Source: an uncultured Porphyromonadaceae bacterium | GTDB taxonomy: Bacteria > Bacteroidota > Bacteroidia > Bacteroidales > Muribaculaceae | Assembly (NCBI GenBank): GCA_947176755.1 | Contig: CAMWRW010000009.1 | Coordinates: 1 to 47,577 of the forward strand | Direction: 5' to 3' | DNA: 47,577 nucleotides | In this document: positions 15,638-24,677 of the stretch, in pieces | Position numbering within the stretch: position 1 is the stretch's first letter | Layout of the letters: every line of letters starts with the position of its first letter | Position numbers and translations under genes: made by a program | Notes under the pieces: generated by a model | Told to the model about the DNA's origin: nothing | What the model saw: only the letters and a program-made list of their open reading frames with translations | The model's database searches: none

Positions 15638-16918
15638 TTAATTATCAATAGACAATTGAACTGCCGGAGATATTTTCGCCACAAACCGTGAGGGTAGGAT
15701 CAGAGACGCCCAGATTGCGAGTAGGACGCCGACATTCAGCAGCGCGAACCATCCCCAGGAGAGCTCGACCGGCACGAAATCAATATAATAGGCTTCCGGG
15801 TCAAGGGGTAGAAAATGCCACTTGTTTTGGGCCATAAGGAATGCTATCATCAGAGGGTTGCCAATCAAGATACCGATTGTGGCAACCCTCATTGCAAGAT
15901 ATACGAACACTTCACGCGTGGCGCCCACAGGCGCTCCCATGGCGCGAAGGAGTGCTATAAATCGCTTCTTGTCAAGGATTATGATCAGCATGCCCGAAAT
16001 CAGTGTCGCAACCGAAACGAGAATCATCAGCGTAAGAATCACTACAACATTCGTGTCAAGAAGAGAAAGCCATTGAAAATAGGGAGCCCCCTGCGACATG
16101 GCGTTGTCTACGGAGTAGTAGCGGTAGATAAGCCCTTCCGCCGTGGCTTTGGCAAGGGCCGTCTGAAGTCGGTTGGAATATTCCCCGACACGCGAGAAAT
16201 CATCGGTATTGATCAGGATTGAAGTCCCTTCATCCGAGTCGACATTTCCCAATTTCTGGATAAGTGGGAGCGACCCGTAGATATAGATGTCGTCGTAGGT
16301 GTTGAAATGAGTGTTGAACACTCCGGCAACGCGCAACCTCCGAACACGTATATCTCCCGTCATGAAGTAGGTGTCAATACGGTCGCCCGCTTTCAGGCCC
16401 AATTGCGATGCGGCAGACCGCGAGATAAGTATGTCAAGGTCCGGATCTGATGAAGATTCGGATTTCTCTTTCGTAGCTCTCCCTTTATTTAGAAAGGCCG
16501 GCAGCTCTCCCTCCTCAAGTGCATCGGAAAGGAATCGGATCGATGTTTCGCTCCCGAGACTTTTCATGTAGACCCCCTTGAACTCCGTCGGGGTCTTCAT
16601 GATGGCCGGTATTGATGCTTCGAGCGTATAGTCTGTGATATATTCTTGCTCATCGAGGATATTGCGGAGGGTCGGACTCAGATTGACAAGATTCTGAGTC
16701 GCCTCTTCCGAGGATATGGCATAAACCGTCAAATGAGGGTTGAACCCCAGCACTTTTGATTGAATCTCTCGTTTGAAACCGAGCACAATCGACACGGCTC
16801 CGAGCATCACGGCCACTGAGAGGGCCACGGCCGTGATCGCCACCCGGATTGCCGGAGAGGCTTTACGCCCTTCCGATCCCAAAGCCAGTCGTCGTGCAAG
16901 ATATAATGGATAGTTCAT
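15638..16918 (-). CDS. LolE/FtsX-like ABC transporter permease
   Basis: The ATG at 16918 gives 426 residues (MNYPLYLARRLALGSEGRKASPAIRVAI); the longer reading from TTG at 16942 adds eight doubtful residues. The architecture is one N-terminal helix (AVALSVAVMLGAVSIVLGF, about 27-48), a large periplasmic MacB-PCD-like domain (about 50-265), then three helices (VVILTLMILVSVATLISGMLIIIL, the region around VATIGILIGNPLMIAFL, and FALLNVGVLLAIWASLILPSRFVAKISP). This is the LolC/LolE-type lipoprotein-release permease plan, and the conserved RFIALLRAMGAP coupling helix is present. Its ATPase partner is not in the window. Convergent with the LRR gene and divergent from the zinc peptidase. Confidence 0.88.
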   Translation of the reverse strand: MNYPLYLARRLALGSEGRKASPAIRVAITAVALSVAVMLGAVSIVLGFKREIQSKVLGFNPHLTVYAISSEEATQNLVNLSPTLRNILDEQEYITDYTLEASIPAIMKTPTEFKGVYMKSLGSETSIRFLSDALEEGELPAFLNKGRATKEKSESSSDPDLDILISRSAASQLGLKAGDRIDTYFMTGDIRVRRLRVAGVFNTHFNTYDDIYIYGSLPLIQKLGNVDSDEGTSILINTDDFSRVGEYSNRLQTALAKATAEGLIYRYYSVDNAMSQGAPYFQWLSLLDTNVVVILTLMILVSVATLISGMLIIILDKKRFIALLRAMGAPVGATREVFVYLAMRVATIGILIGNPLMIAFLMAQNKWHFLPLDPEAYYIDFVPVELSWGWFALLNVGVLLAIWASLILPSRFVAKISPAVQLSIDN

Positions 16919-16958
16919 GAATTTTCCTTTGAAAAGGCTCAATCGCCGATATTGTCTA

Positions 16959-16966
16959 CAAATTTA
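16959..16966 (-). promoter_or_regulatory. -7 promoter element for the LolE-like gene
   Basis: On the minus strand this reads TAAATTTG, a full match to TAnnTTTG. It would start transcription near 16952, leaving a leader of about 34 nt to the ATG at 16918, which supports that start. No clear -33 TTTG is seen at the expected distance. Confidence 0.45.
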
Positions 16967-17024
16967 CAAACTTTCGGCTGAAGATTTGTTATCAAGATAT
17001 AACGAATACAAAAATTTAGAAACT

Positions 17025-17894
17025 ATGAGACTCGACGGACGCCGCCGGAGCGGCAATATCGACGACCGCCGAAGTTCCGGCTCAGGACGTGCAATTGGCA
17101 TCGGAGGCGGGATTCTGGGTCTTATCATCGTTGCCGGCCTCACGCTTCTTCAGGGAGGCTCTTTAGGCGATGTGATAAATAATGTAATGGGCAGTCAGCA
17201 GTCAGCCCCTCAGGCAACGGCTTACCGGGAAACCGAGGAGGATAAACAACTCGCGGATTTTGCCTCCGTCATTCTTGCCGGCACAGAGGATGTCTGGACG
17301 CGAATCTTTCGCGAACAGGGGTGGGGCGAATATGAGGCGCCTAAGATGGTGCTCTTTCACGGTGCCGTCCAATCCGGCTGCGGGCAGGCCACATCCCAAG
17401 TCGGACCATTCTATTGCTCTGCCGACAAAACGGTTTATCTCGACCTCGACTTCCTCAAGGAGATGCAGACCCAGATCGGTGGCAGCGGCGACTTCGCCTA
17501 TGCTTATGTTATCGCGCATGAAGTAGGTCATCACGTCCAGAATTTGCTTGGTATCTTGCCCGAGGTCCACGGTAAAATGCAGGGACTTCCGGAAAAGGAA
17601 GCCAATCAGCTCAGTGTGCGTCTGGAGTTGCAGGCCGACTATTTCGCCGGAGTTTGGGGATGCACGGATAATAAAATGTTCAACTCGATTGAGCCGGGAG
17701 ATATGGAAGAAGCGCTTGATGTAGCGGGAAAGATCGGCGACGATTACTTGCAGAAAAAAGCTTATGGACGCGAAATGCCGGAAAGTTTCAACCACGGACG
17801 TTCCGAATGGCGAGTGCGTTGGCTCAACAAAGGGTTGCAGAGTTGCAATCCCGCAGGTGGCGACACTTTCAGTGTCCCTTACGGACAATTCTGA
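17025..17894 (+). CDS. Neutral zinc metallopeptidase (YpfJ family)
   Basis: The start at ATG 17025 gives 289 residues (MRLDGRRRSGNIDDRRSSGSG), the usual opening of the YpfJ/PF04228 family; upstream in-frame codons are not family-like. A single transmembrane helix lies at about 25-45 (AIGIGGGILGLIIVAGLTLLQGG) and anchors an extracytoplasmic peptidase domain. The zinc motif is HEVGHH (H165, E166, H169) in YAYVIAHEVGHHVQNLLGI. ELQADYFAGVWG supplies the downstream metal ligand region. SGCGQATSQVGPFYCSADKTVYLDLDF is highly conserved in the family. Substrates are unknown. Length is normal. Divergent from the LolE-like permease, with 106 bp between the starts. Confidence 0.92.
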   Translation: MRLDGRRRSGNIDDRRSSGSGRAIGIGGGILGLIIVAGLTLLQGGSLGDVINNVMGSQQSAPQATAYRETEEDKQLADFASVILAGTEDVWTRIFREQGWGEYEAPKMVLFHGAVQSGCGQATSQVGPFYCSADKTVYLDLDFLKEMQTQIGGSGDFAYAYVIAHEVGHHVQNLLGILPEVHGKMQGLPEKEANQLSVRLELQADYFAGVWGCTDNKMFNSIEPGDMEEALDVAGKIGDDYLQKKAYGREMPESFNHGRSEWRVRWLNKGLQSCNPAGGDTFSVPYGQF

Positions 17895-17951
17895 TTCTTC
17901 ATACTCCGGGCGAATTCAGGGCTCGTAGTATAAAAAATATTAGATAATTAA

Positions 17952-17982
17952 GAATGGGAGGCTTGTCACGAGTCTCCCATTC
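17952..17982 (+). terminator. Possible terminator after the zinc peptidase
   Basis: GAATGGGAG (17952-17960) pairs with CTCCCATTC (17974-17982) across a 13-nt loop. No T-run follows, so termination is only likely. The rest of the gap up to the gcv promoter contains nothing else I can identify. Confidence 0.4.
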
Positions 17983-18051
17983 GTGCTTATTGACTGACCC
18001 CGCCGGCTCTCACAGGCTTTATCAAATGTGTTGTAAAAAATGTGCAAATTT

Positions 18052-18082
18052 TTTGGTATGTCCGCAGGTTGTATTAATTTTG
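18052..18082 (+). promoter_or_regulatory. Promoter of the glycine cleavage operon
   Basis: TTTG (18052-18055), 19 nt, then TAATTTTG (18075-18082): an exact match to the Bacteroidales sigma consensus. Transcription would start near 18089, giving a leader of about 80 nt before gcvT. The leader is too short for a tandem glycine riboswitch and I see no riboswitch core in it. Confidence 0.75.
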
Positions 18083-18169
18083 GGAGAAAGTTGGGAGTCT
18101 TGTGGGCAGTTCGTTTGATAGGATTGCAAATATGACTCATCATCAAATTCTTAAGTCTAACTACAACAC

Positions 18170-19264
18170 ATGGAAGAACAGATCAAGACCACGTGCCTTC
18201 ACGATCGTCACGTGGAACTGGGCGCCCAGATGTCGCCATTCGCAGGCTACGATATGCCCATCCAGTACAAGGGAATCACAGAAGAACATAACGCAGTCCG
18301 TCAGCATGTAGGCGTCTTCGATGTCAGCCACATGGGCGAGGTGCGTGTCACCGGGCCGGATGCATGCCGCTTCGTGAATCATATTTTTGTAAACGATGTA
18401 ACCGGCGCTCCCGACGGCCAGATTTTCTACGGTATGATGTGTCGTGAAGATGGCGGCACGGTCGACGATCTGCTCGTGTACAAAGTCAACGACGAGGAAT
18501 ATTTCCTGGTTATCAACGCTTCCAACATCGACAAGGATGTGGCCTGGATTATGCAGAATGCAGATGGCTTCGATGTCAAGATCGCAGATGAAAGTCTCTA
18601 TTACGGCGAGGTTGCCGTTCAGGGCCCGGAAGCTGAAAAGACCATGATTGAAGTACTTGGTATTCCCGTTGAAGATATCAAATTCTACAACTTCAAGACC
18701 TTCGACCTCGATGGAGAGCAGGTAATCGTCAGTCGCACCGGTTACACCGGCGAAGATGGCTTCGAAATCTACGGAAGTCATGACTTTACCCGCAAGGTGT
18801 GGGACAAACTGATGGAAGCCGGCGTGCAGCCCTGCGGCCTCGGTTGTCGCGATACGCTCCGTTTCGAAGTGGGGCTGCCCCTTTATGGCGATGAACTCAC
18901 AGATGAAATCTCGCCCATCGAGGCAAGCCTCAGCATGTTTGTGAAGCTCGATAAGCCCGAATTTATCGGAAAGGAAGCTCTCGCTCGCCAAAAAGCTGAG
19001 GGTGTGAAGCGCCGCATCGTTGGCCTCGAACTTGAAGGAAACGCTATCCCTCGTCATGGTTATCCGGTAGAGGTTAATGGAGAAACAATCGGTGAAATAA
19101 CCACCGGCTACCGCTCGATCTCCACCGGCAAAAGCGTGGCAATGGCCATGATCAACAAACCTTACGACAAGCTGGGCACGGAAGTTGAAGTGCGCATACG
19201 TAAGAAAACGTTCCCCGCAAAAGTTGTCAAGAAGAGATTCTACGACAAAAGCTATAAGAAATAA
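18170..19264 (+). CDS. gcvT: Glycine cleavage system T protein (aminomethyltransferase)
   Basis: A 364-residue tetrahydrofolate-dependent enzyme. It releases ammonia from the aminomethyl group carried on lipoyl-GcvH and forms 5,10-methylene-THF. The opening TTCLHDRHVELGAQMSPFAGYDMPIQYKGITEEHNAVRQHVGVFDVSHMGEV is characteristic, with the catalytic Asp in FDVSHMGE. SRTGYTGEDGFEIY and GLGCRDTLRFEVGLPLYGDE bind folate. The C-terminal barrel contains GEITTGYRSISTGKSVAMAMI. Length is normal. First gene of gcvT-gcvH-gcvPA-gcvPB-lpd, with gcvH 34 bp downstream. Confidence 0.97.
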   Translation: MEEQIKTTCLHDRHVELGAQMSPFAGYDMPIQYKGITEEHNAVRQHVGVFDVSHMGEVRVTGPDACRFVNHIFVNDVTGAPDGQIFYGMMCREDGGTVDDLLVYKVNDEEYFLVINASNIDKDVAWIMQNADGFDVKIADESLYYGEVAVQGPEAEKTMIEVLGIPVEDIKFYNFKTFDLDGEQVIVSRTGYTGEDGFEIYGSHDFTRKVWDKLMEAGVQPCGLGCRDTLRFEVGLPLYGDELTDEISPIEASLSMFVKLDKPEFIGKEALARQKAEGVKRRIVGLELEGNAIPRHGYPVEVNGETIGEITTGYRSISTGKSVAMAMINKPYDKLGTEVEVRIRKKTFPAKVVKKRFYDKSYKK

Positions 19265-19298
19265 TCAAAACGAAAAAAACTAAAATCACACAATAGCA

Positions 19299-19682
19299 AT
19301 GAGCATACTGAAAGAGGATCTGCGCTATGCAGAATCACACGAATGGGTTAAGATTGAAGGCGATATCGCCACAGTTGGAATCACTGACTACGCACAGCAC
19401 GCCCTCGGCGACATCGTATATGTCGATATGCCCGAAGTTGGCGACGAGGTGACCGCCGGCGAGGAATTCGGCGCAGTTGAATCCGTAAAGGCTGCCAGCG
19501 ACCTCATTTCTCCGGTCAGCGGCGAAGTCGTGGAAATCAACGAGGATCTTGAGGACGCTCCCGAGAAAATCAACGCCGACGCTTATGGCGCTTGGATTAT
19601 GAAAGTGAAAGTTGCCGACGCCGGAGAGGTTGACGCTCTTCTCGATGCAGCTGCTTACGCTAAGCTTTGCGAAAATGAGTAA
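19299..19682 (+). CDS. gcvH: Glycine cleavage system H protein
   Basis: A 127-residue lipoyl carrier that shuttles the aminomethyl and dihydrolipoyl groups between the P, T and L proteins. The lipoylation site is K64 in GAVESVKAASDLISPVSGEV, preceded by the family opening YAESHEWVKIEGDIATVGITDYAQHALGDIVYVDMPEVGD. Length is normal. Its last eight bases overlap the chosen start of gcvPA (ATGAGTAA at 19675-19682), a sign of translational coupling. Confidence 0.97.
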   Translation: MSILKEDLRYAESHEWVKIEGDIATVGITDYAQHALGDIVYVDMPEVGDEVTAGEEFGAVESVKAASDLISPVSGEVVEINEDLEDAPEKINADAYGAWIMKVKVADAGEVDALLDAAAYAKLCENE

Positions 19683-20997
19683 TCGTTATATTCCCCACAC
19701 ACCGGAAGATGTGGCCCACATGCTGGGCCGCATCGGTGTTGGAAGTGTTGATGATCTCTATTCCGACGTTCCGTCGGAAGTGATCTTCAAGGATGAATAT
19801 GCCATCCCCGAGTCTATGTCGGAGGAGGAACTGCGTCGTTGGTTCCGCGATCTTGCCAAGCGTAACCGTCAGCTGACGGTATTCGCCGGCGGCGGTGCCT
19901 ACGATCATTACTCCCCTTCAGTTATACCTCAACTCCTGCTCCGCAGCGAATTCTACACAGCCTATACTCCTTATCAGCCTGAAATATCCCAGGGCACGCT
20001 CCAGTATATTTTCGAATATCAGAGCATGATAAGCGAGTTGACAGGCCTCGAAGCAACCAACGCCTCCATGTATGACGGCGCCACGGCTGCCGCTGAGGCT
20101 GCTTTCATGATGGTGGCTTCCGCCCGCAAACGCAACCGCGTGCTTGTCAGCGAGACTCTTCTTCCTCGTGTGAAGGATGTGATCATGACTTATGCCAAGT
20201 TCCATGGCATTGATATCACGATGATTCCCGAACGTGACGGCGTGACTGATCTCTCCGCTGTTCCTGCGCTTCTGGAAAGCGGTGATGTGGCAGGTGTCAT
20301 TGTGCCGCAGCCCAACCGCTACGGAATTATTGAAGACTTCGCCGGTCTGGCCGAAATGGTCCATGCAGCGAAGGCTCTCCTCACTATGTATGCCGACCCG
20401 TCGACTCTCGCCGTGCTGCGCTCGCCGGCGGAATGGGGTGCCGACATCGCCTGCGGCGACGGTCAGTCTCTCGGTATGCCGCTCCAGTTCGGCGGTCCCT
20501 ACCTCGGCTTCATGTCATGTTCCAAAGCCCAACTCCGCAAAATGCCCGGACGCGTTGTCGGCGCAACGAAAGATGCCTCCGGCAAACGTTGCTTCGTGCT
20601 CACCCTTCAGGCCCGCGAACAACACATCCGTCGTGAGAAGGCAACGAGTAACATCTGTTCCAACCAGAGCCTCATGGCCCTTTACGCCACAATTTACATG
20701 GCGCTCATGGGTGATGGCGGTCTGCGCGAAGTCAATCGCCTGAGTTGCGACGGAGCCCACTCACTTTGCGAGAAGCTCATCGCCACAGGCAAATTCACTC
20801 TCGCATTCGACAAGCCTTTCCTTAAGGAATTCACGCTCCGCACGGACCTTGATGTCGAGAAACTCAACAAGCGTCTCGCCGAAGAGGGTTTCATGGGAGG
20901 TATTCCCGCAGGTCCGGGTCTTGTCTCATTTGCAGTAACAGAGAAACGCACTCCCGAGGAAATCGAACGTTTCGTTTCATTAATCAGTCAGGAATAA
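19675..20997 (+). CDS. gcvPA: Glycine dehydrogenase (decarboxylating) subunit 1
   Basis: The ATG at 19675 gives 440 residues (MSNRYIPHTPEDVAHMLGRIGVGSVDDLYSDVP), the standard opening for the split P-protein alpha subunit; an in-frame ATG at 19612 lies inside gcvH and is rejected. With GcvPB it forms the PLP-dependent decarboxylase that transfers the glycine methylamine to lipoyl-GcvH. Visible features are VFAGGGAYDHYSPSVIPQLLLRSEFYTAYTPYQPEISQGTLQ, EYQSMISELTGLEATNASMYDGATAAAEA, and GDGQSLGMPLQFGGPYLGFM. This subunit carries no PLP lysine, as expected. Confidence 0.96.
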   Translation: MSNRYIPHTPEDVAHMLGRIGVGSVDDLYSDVPSEVIFKDEYAIPESMSEEELRRWFRDLAKRNRQLTVFAGGGAYDHYSPSVIPQLLLRSEFYTAYTPYQPEISQGTLQYIFEYQSMISELTGLEATNASMYDGATAAAEAAFMMVASARKRNRVLVSETLLPRVKDVIMTYAKFHGIDITMIPERDGVTDLSAVPALLESGDVAGVIVPQPNRYGIIEDFAGLAEMVHAAKALLTMYADPSTLAVLRSPAEWGADIACGDGQSLGMPLQFGGPYLGFMSCSKAQLRKMPGRVVGATKDASGKRCFVLTLQAREQHIRREKATSNICSNQSLMALYATIYMALMGDGGLREVNRLSCDGAHSLCEKLIATGKFTLAFDKPFLKEFTLRTDLDVEKLNKRLAEEGFMGGIPAGPGLVSFAVTEKRTPEEIERFVSLISQE

Positions 20998-21003
20998 GGA
21001 GCC

Positions 21004-22467
21004 ATGAAAGAATACGATAAGATCATATTTGAACTTTCCCGTCCCGGCCGCAAAGGCTATCAGCTTCCGGCCGACCGTTTCGGCTCAGACGCTTTCTCAA
21101 AGCTCCCCGCCGACCTGCTCCGCGAAAAGCCGGCTGAACTCCCGGAAGTGAGCGAACTTGAGGTGGTCCGCCATTATACTAATTTGTCGAACAAGAATTT
21201 CGGTGTCGACACGGGCTTCTATCCTCTCGGATCATGCACGATGAAGTATAATCCGAAAATCAACGAGGAAGTGGCCGCCATGCCGGAATTTGCCGGTCTC
21301 CACCCGTTACAGGATCCCGCCACGGCCCAGGGTGCTCTTGAACTTTACTGGAATCTCCAGAATGCGCTCGCATCTCTCGCCGGTCTGGCCGAATTCACGC
21401 TTAATCCATACGCCGGGGCACACGGTGAGCTCACCGGGTTGATGGTGATGCGTCAGTATCACATCTCCCGTGGCGACACAAAACGAACGAAGGTAATCGT
21501 CCCCGACACGGCTCACGGCACAAACCCGGCCTCCGCAATGGTGGCGGGCCTGGAGGTTGTTGAAGTGAAGTCGAAGCCCAACGGATCGATTGATGTCGAA
21601 GATCTCAAGCCTCTGCTCGATGACAGCGTGGCCGGAATCATGATGACCAACCCCAACACGCTCGGTATGTTCGAGACGGAAATTCTCGAAATTGCCAAGC
21701 TCGTCCATGAAGCGGGCGGTCTGCTCTATTATGATGGAGCTAACCTTAATCCTCTTCTCGGCAAGGTTCGTCCCGGCGACATGGGATTTGATATTATGCA
21801 CATCAATCTCCACAAGACTTTCTCCACACCTCACGGTGGCGGCGGTCCCGGTTCGGGTCCTGTCGGAGTTGCAAGCCATCTGACCCATCTTCTTCCCAAT
21901 CCTCGTGTTGTCAAGAAAGAGGATGGCACGTTCGCCGTAGAGACTTCCGATGATGCTCTCGGATCCATCTCCACGTTCTTCGGAAACTTCGGAGTCATGA
22001 TGAAGGCTTACGCCTATATTCTGTCGCTCGGACGCGACGGTATCCGCGAGGTTGGCCCGATGGCGACCTTGAATGCCAACTATATCAAGGAGTCGCTCCG
22101 CGATCTTTACAAGCTCCCGGTGGAAGGCCCGTGCAAGCATGAGTTTGTGTTCGACGGTCTGGCTGATAAGTCGACGGGCGTTACGACTCTCAACGTGGCC
22201 AAACGCCTGCTTGATTTCGGATTCCATGCGCCGACTATCTATTTCCCGTTGCTGTTCCACGAATCAATGATGATCGAGCCGACGGAAACGGAAAGCCGCG
22301 AAACTCTCGATGAATTTATCGATGTAATGCGCCGGGTGGCGCGTGAGGCAGCAGAAGATCCCGATACGGTTAAGGCCGCGCCTCTCACGACTCCCATCTC
22401 TCATCCCGACGAGACCGGCGCCGCTAAGAATCCTATCCTGACCTACAAAGCGCTTCGCGATGCATAG
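21004..22467 (+). CDS. gcvPB: Glycine dehydrogenase (decarboxylating) subunit 2
   Basis: A 487-residue PLP-binding half of the split P protein. The cofactor lysine is K271 in INLHKTFSTPHGGGGPGSGPVGV. Other signatures are FYPLGSCTMKYNPKINE, LNPYAGAHGELTGL and DTAHGTNPASAMVAG. Spaced 6 bp from gcvPA and overlapping lpd by 8 bp at its 3' end. The alpha/beta split form is found in several bacterial groups and archaea, in contrast to the fused E. coli GcvP. Length is normal. Confidence 0.97.
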   Translation: MKEYDKIIFELSRPGRKGYQLPADRFGSDAFSKLPADLLREKPAELPEVSELEVVRHYTNLSNKNFGVDTGFYPLGSCTMKYNPKINEEVAAMPEFAGLHPLQDPATAQGALELYWNLQNALASLAGLAEFTLNPYAGAHGELTGLMVMRQYHISRGDTKRTKVIVPDTAHGTNPASAMVAGLEVVEVKSKPNGSIDVEDLKPLLDDSVAGIMMTNPNTLGMFETEILEIAKLVHEAGGLLYYDGANLNPLLGKVRPGDMGFDIMHINLHKTFSTPHGGGGPGSGPVGVASHLTHLLPNPRVVKKEDGTFAVETSDDALGSISTFFGNFGVMMKAYAYILSLGRDGIREVGPMATLNANYIKESLRDLYKLPVEGPCKHEFVFDGLADKSTGVTTLNVAKRLLDFGFHAPTIYFPLLFHESMMIEPTETESRETLDEFIDVMRRVAREAAEDPDTVKAAPLTTPISHPDETGAAKNPILTYKALRDA

Positions 22468-23809
22468 CGACCTGATTATTATCGGTGCGGGCCCCGGCGG
22501 ATATGAAACTGCCCTGGCCGCTGCCCGTCGTGGTATGTCCGTGACCCTGTTCGAGGGTCGCGGCGACCTCGGTGGCACGTGTCTTAATGAAGGATGTATT
22601 CCGACAAAATGTCTCTGCAGAAATGCCGAGTATATCGACAATCTTAAGGAAGGAGAAGTTTTCGGAGCTGAGGAATTGACCTGGAAATTCGATTTCGCAA
22701 AGGTTCAGGCCCGCAAGGATGCCATTGTCGCTCAACTGCGTGCCGGAATCGAACAGCTTATGAAAATGGCGAAAGTGAATGTCGTGCGCGAATATGCCTC
22801 TTTCAAGGACGCGAAGACTGTCGTGGCCGGCGGCGAGGAATTCACGGCCGACAATATCATTATCGCCTCAGGTTCGGTGCCCCGTTCCCTCCCTATTCCC
22901 GGACATGATCTCGATTGCGTAATGGATTCGACCGACCTCCTTAATATTAAGGAAGTCCCCGAAAACCTGACTGTGATTGGCGGTGGTGTGATCGGAATGG
23001 AGTTTGCTTCAGTGTTTGCCTCCTTTGGAGCGCAGGTGACCGTGATTGAATTCATGAAGCAGATTCTCCCTCCCTTCGATTCCGACATTGCTAAACGCTT
23101 GAAGCAATCACTTTCAAAAAAAGGAATCAAGATCATCACCTCGGCTGCTGCAAAGGAAATCTCTCGCCTCGAGAATGGTCGGGTGGCAGTAAGCTATGAA
23201 ACGAAAGGGAAAACCGAGACTGTTGAATCTGAGGCTCTGCTGATGGCTGTCGGTCGCGCTCCGCGTGTTGATGGCCTTAATCTTGAGAACGCAGGCGTTG
23301 ATTATAGTCCCAAGGGAATTCCCGTTGATGATTTCATGCGGACCAATGTTCCCGGCATATATGCAATCGGCGATGTTAATGCCCGCATGATGCTCGCCCA
23401 TGTGGCCACTTTCCAGGGAGAACGTGCCTTGAATGCTATCCAAGGACGGGAGGATCAGATTAACTTCAACCTTGTCCCCTCGGCAGTGTTCACGCGTCCG
23501 GAGTGCGGAATGGTCGGGATGACCGAAGAACAGTGTAAAGCCTCCGGAATCGAAATCAAGGTAGGTCAGAGTTTCTTCCGTGCAAATGGAAAGTCACTTG
23601 CCATGGGAGAATCTGAAGGCCTTGTCAAACTGATTTTCCGCGCCGACGATGGCAAACTTATCGGTGCGCATATTATGGGTATTGAGGCGGCCGACCTTGC
23701 CCAGCAATGTTGCGACATGATGAATGCAGGAATGACCCGGGAGTCGATGGAGCAGATAATCTTCTCTCATCCCTCGGTAAGCGAAGTCCTGATGGCAGCC
23801 TTGAAATAA
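22460..23809 (+). CDS. lpdA: Dihydrolipoyl dehydrogenase (L protein)
   Basis: A 449-residue FAD/NAD disulfide oxidoreductase that reoxidises dihydrolipoyl-GcvH. The FAD motif IIGAGPGGYETALAAARRG is at residues 7-25. The redox-active disulfide is C41-C46 in GGTCLNEGCIPTKCL. The NAD motif is VIGGGVIGMEFASVFASFG and the second FAD motif is GIYAIGDVNA. The dimer interface near the C-terminus includes the catalytic His in FSHPSVSEVL. It starts within gcvPB (8-bp overlap), so it belongs to the gcv operon. It could also serve other lipoyl complexes, but none is encoded nearby. Confidence 0.96.
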   Translation: MHSDLIIIGAGPGGYETALAAARRGMSVTLFEGRGDLGGTCLNEGCIPTKCLCRNAEYIDNLKEGEVFGAEELTWKFDFAKVQARKDAIVAQLRAGIEQLMKMAKVNVVREYASFKDAKTVVAGGEEFTADNIIIASGSVPRSLPIPGHDLDCVMDSTDLLNIKEVPENLTVIGGGVIGMEFASVFASFGAQVTVIEFMKQILPPFDSDIAKRLKQSLSKKGIKIITSAAAKEISRLENGRVAVSYETKGKTETVESEALLMAVGRAPRVDGLNLENAGVDYSPKGIPVDDFMRTNVPGIYAIGDVNARMMLAHVATFQGERALNAIQGREDQINFNLVPSAVFTRPECGMVGMTEEQCKASGIEIKVGQSFFRANGKSLAMGESEGLVKLIFRADDGKLIGAHIMGIEAADLAQQCCDMMNAGMTRESMEQIIFSHPSVSEVLMAALK

Positions 23810-23871
23810 CAATCCGACCATGATGCGCACCGCAAGGTGTGTCGCGTCTGAAGCCATAACAATATAAAAAC

Positions 23872-23905
23872 TGCGGAGTCATAAAGAAACGACTCCGCAT
23901 TTTTT
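23872..23905 (+). terminator. Rho-independent terminator of the gcv operon
   Basis: TGCGGAGTC (23872-23880), a 10-nt loop, GACTCCGCA (23891-23899), then TTTTTT: a perfect 9-bp stem with a clear T-run. Confidence 0.9.
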
Positions 23906-23973
23906 ATATTGTGGCCCGGACATATAGTCTGCGAGACTCTATATTTCTTAATTTGACAGTGGCCTTCCTGCTG

Positions 23974-24615
23974 TTAAATCAGGAATGGATTGCTTCGTTT
24001 CTCCCGCCCGATTGTTGTTGCCGGACCATGTCCCGGAAAGACAACGGTTTCTTCCGGCAGGGTCAGTAGTCGCGACTTGATGGCGGTTATCAACTGGTTC
24101 ATGTTTCCTCCCGGGAGGTCGGCACGCCCGACGGAATTGGCGAACAGGGCATCCCCTGAGATCAAAAATTTATCCTTCTTGTCATAAAGAGCTATGCTCC
24201 CGGGGGAATGTCCCGGAACGTGGATAACTTCCAGCCGACCCTCTCCAATCTCTATCACATCGCCATCCTTGAGAAGTCGGTCGATTTTTACATTTTCCAC
24301 CTTTTCCTGCACTCCGAACATCCTTGCTTGTTCATCAATTCTTTCTCCCAAAGGAAGATCATCAGGATGAGTATGAATCGGAGCTCCGAATTTCTTGGTT
24401 GCGAACGATGCCCCGATTGCATGGTCTATGTGAAGATGGGTGTTGATGATATGTGTGACGGTGAGGTTGTTGCGGCTCACGAAGTTCTCCATCGCTTGCT
24501 CCTCTTCCTCATTTATCATGCCTGGATCTATGATGGCGCACTTATTGGTGGCGGGATCCCAGACGGCGTATGTATTAATCCCGAACAGGGAAAATTGAAA
24601 CTGTGCTATTTCCAT
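23974..24615 (-). CDS. MBL-fold metallo-hydrolase (glyoxalase II-like)
   Basis: A 213-residue metallo-beta-lactamase-fold hydrolase. The zinc motif is H60-L-H62-I-D64-H65 in HIINTHLHIDHAIG. Further ligands are in VIHVPGHSPGSIALYD and SGDALFANSVGRADLPGG, with the terminal VFPGHGPATTIGREKRSNPFL. This layout matches the YcbL/glyoxalase-II-like group of short MBL proteins, which hydrolyse thioesters such as lactoylglutathione or related thiols. The true substrate is not readable from sequence. It is downstream of rsmG on the same strand with a 62-bp gap, so the two may be cotranscribed. Confidence 0.9.
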   Translation of the reverse strand: MEIAQFQFSLFGINTYAVWDPATNKCAIIDPGMINEEEEQAMENFVSRNNLTVTHIINTHLHIDHAIGASFATKKFGAPIHTHPDDLPLGERIDEQARMFGVQEKVENVKIDRLLKDGDVIEIGEGRLEVIHVPGHSPGSIALYDKKDKFLISGDALFANSVGRADLPGGNMNQLITAIKSRLLTLPEETVVFPGHGPATTIGREKRSNPFLI

Positions 24616-24677
24616 ATCTTAATAACGCCCCTTCGGCATGAATTGTTAACACATAGTGGCATTAACAAAAGGAGAGG

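Noticed and set aside
18132-18170. ATG in the gcvT leader opening an overlapping out-of-frame ORF
   Set aside because: It runs into gcvT in another frame with low-quality composition; I see no sign of a conserved uORF.
21307-22260. 317-codon minus-strand ORF opposite gcvPB
   Set aside because: Shadow of a well-conserved coding region; no recognisable protein features.
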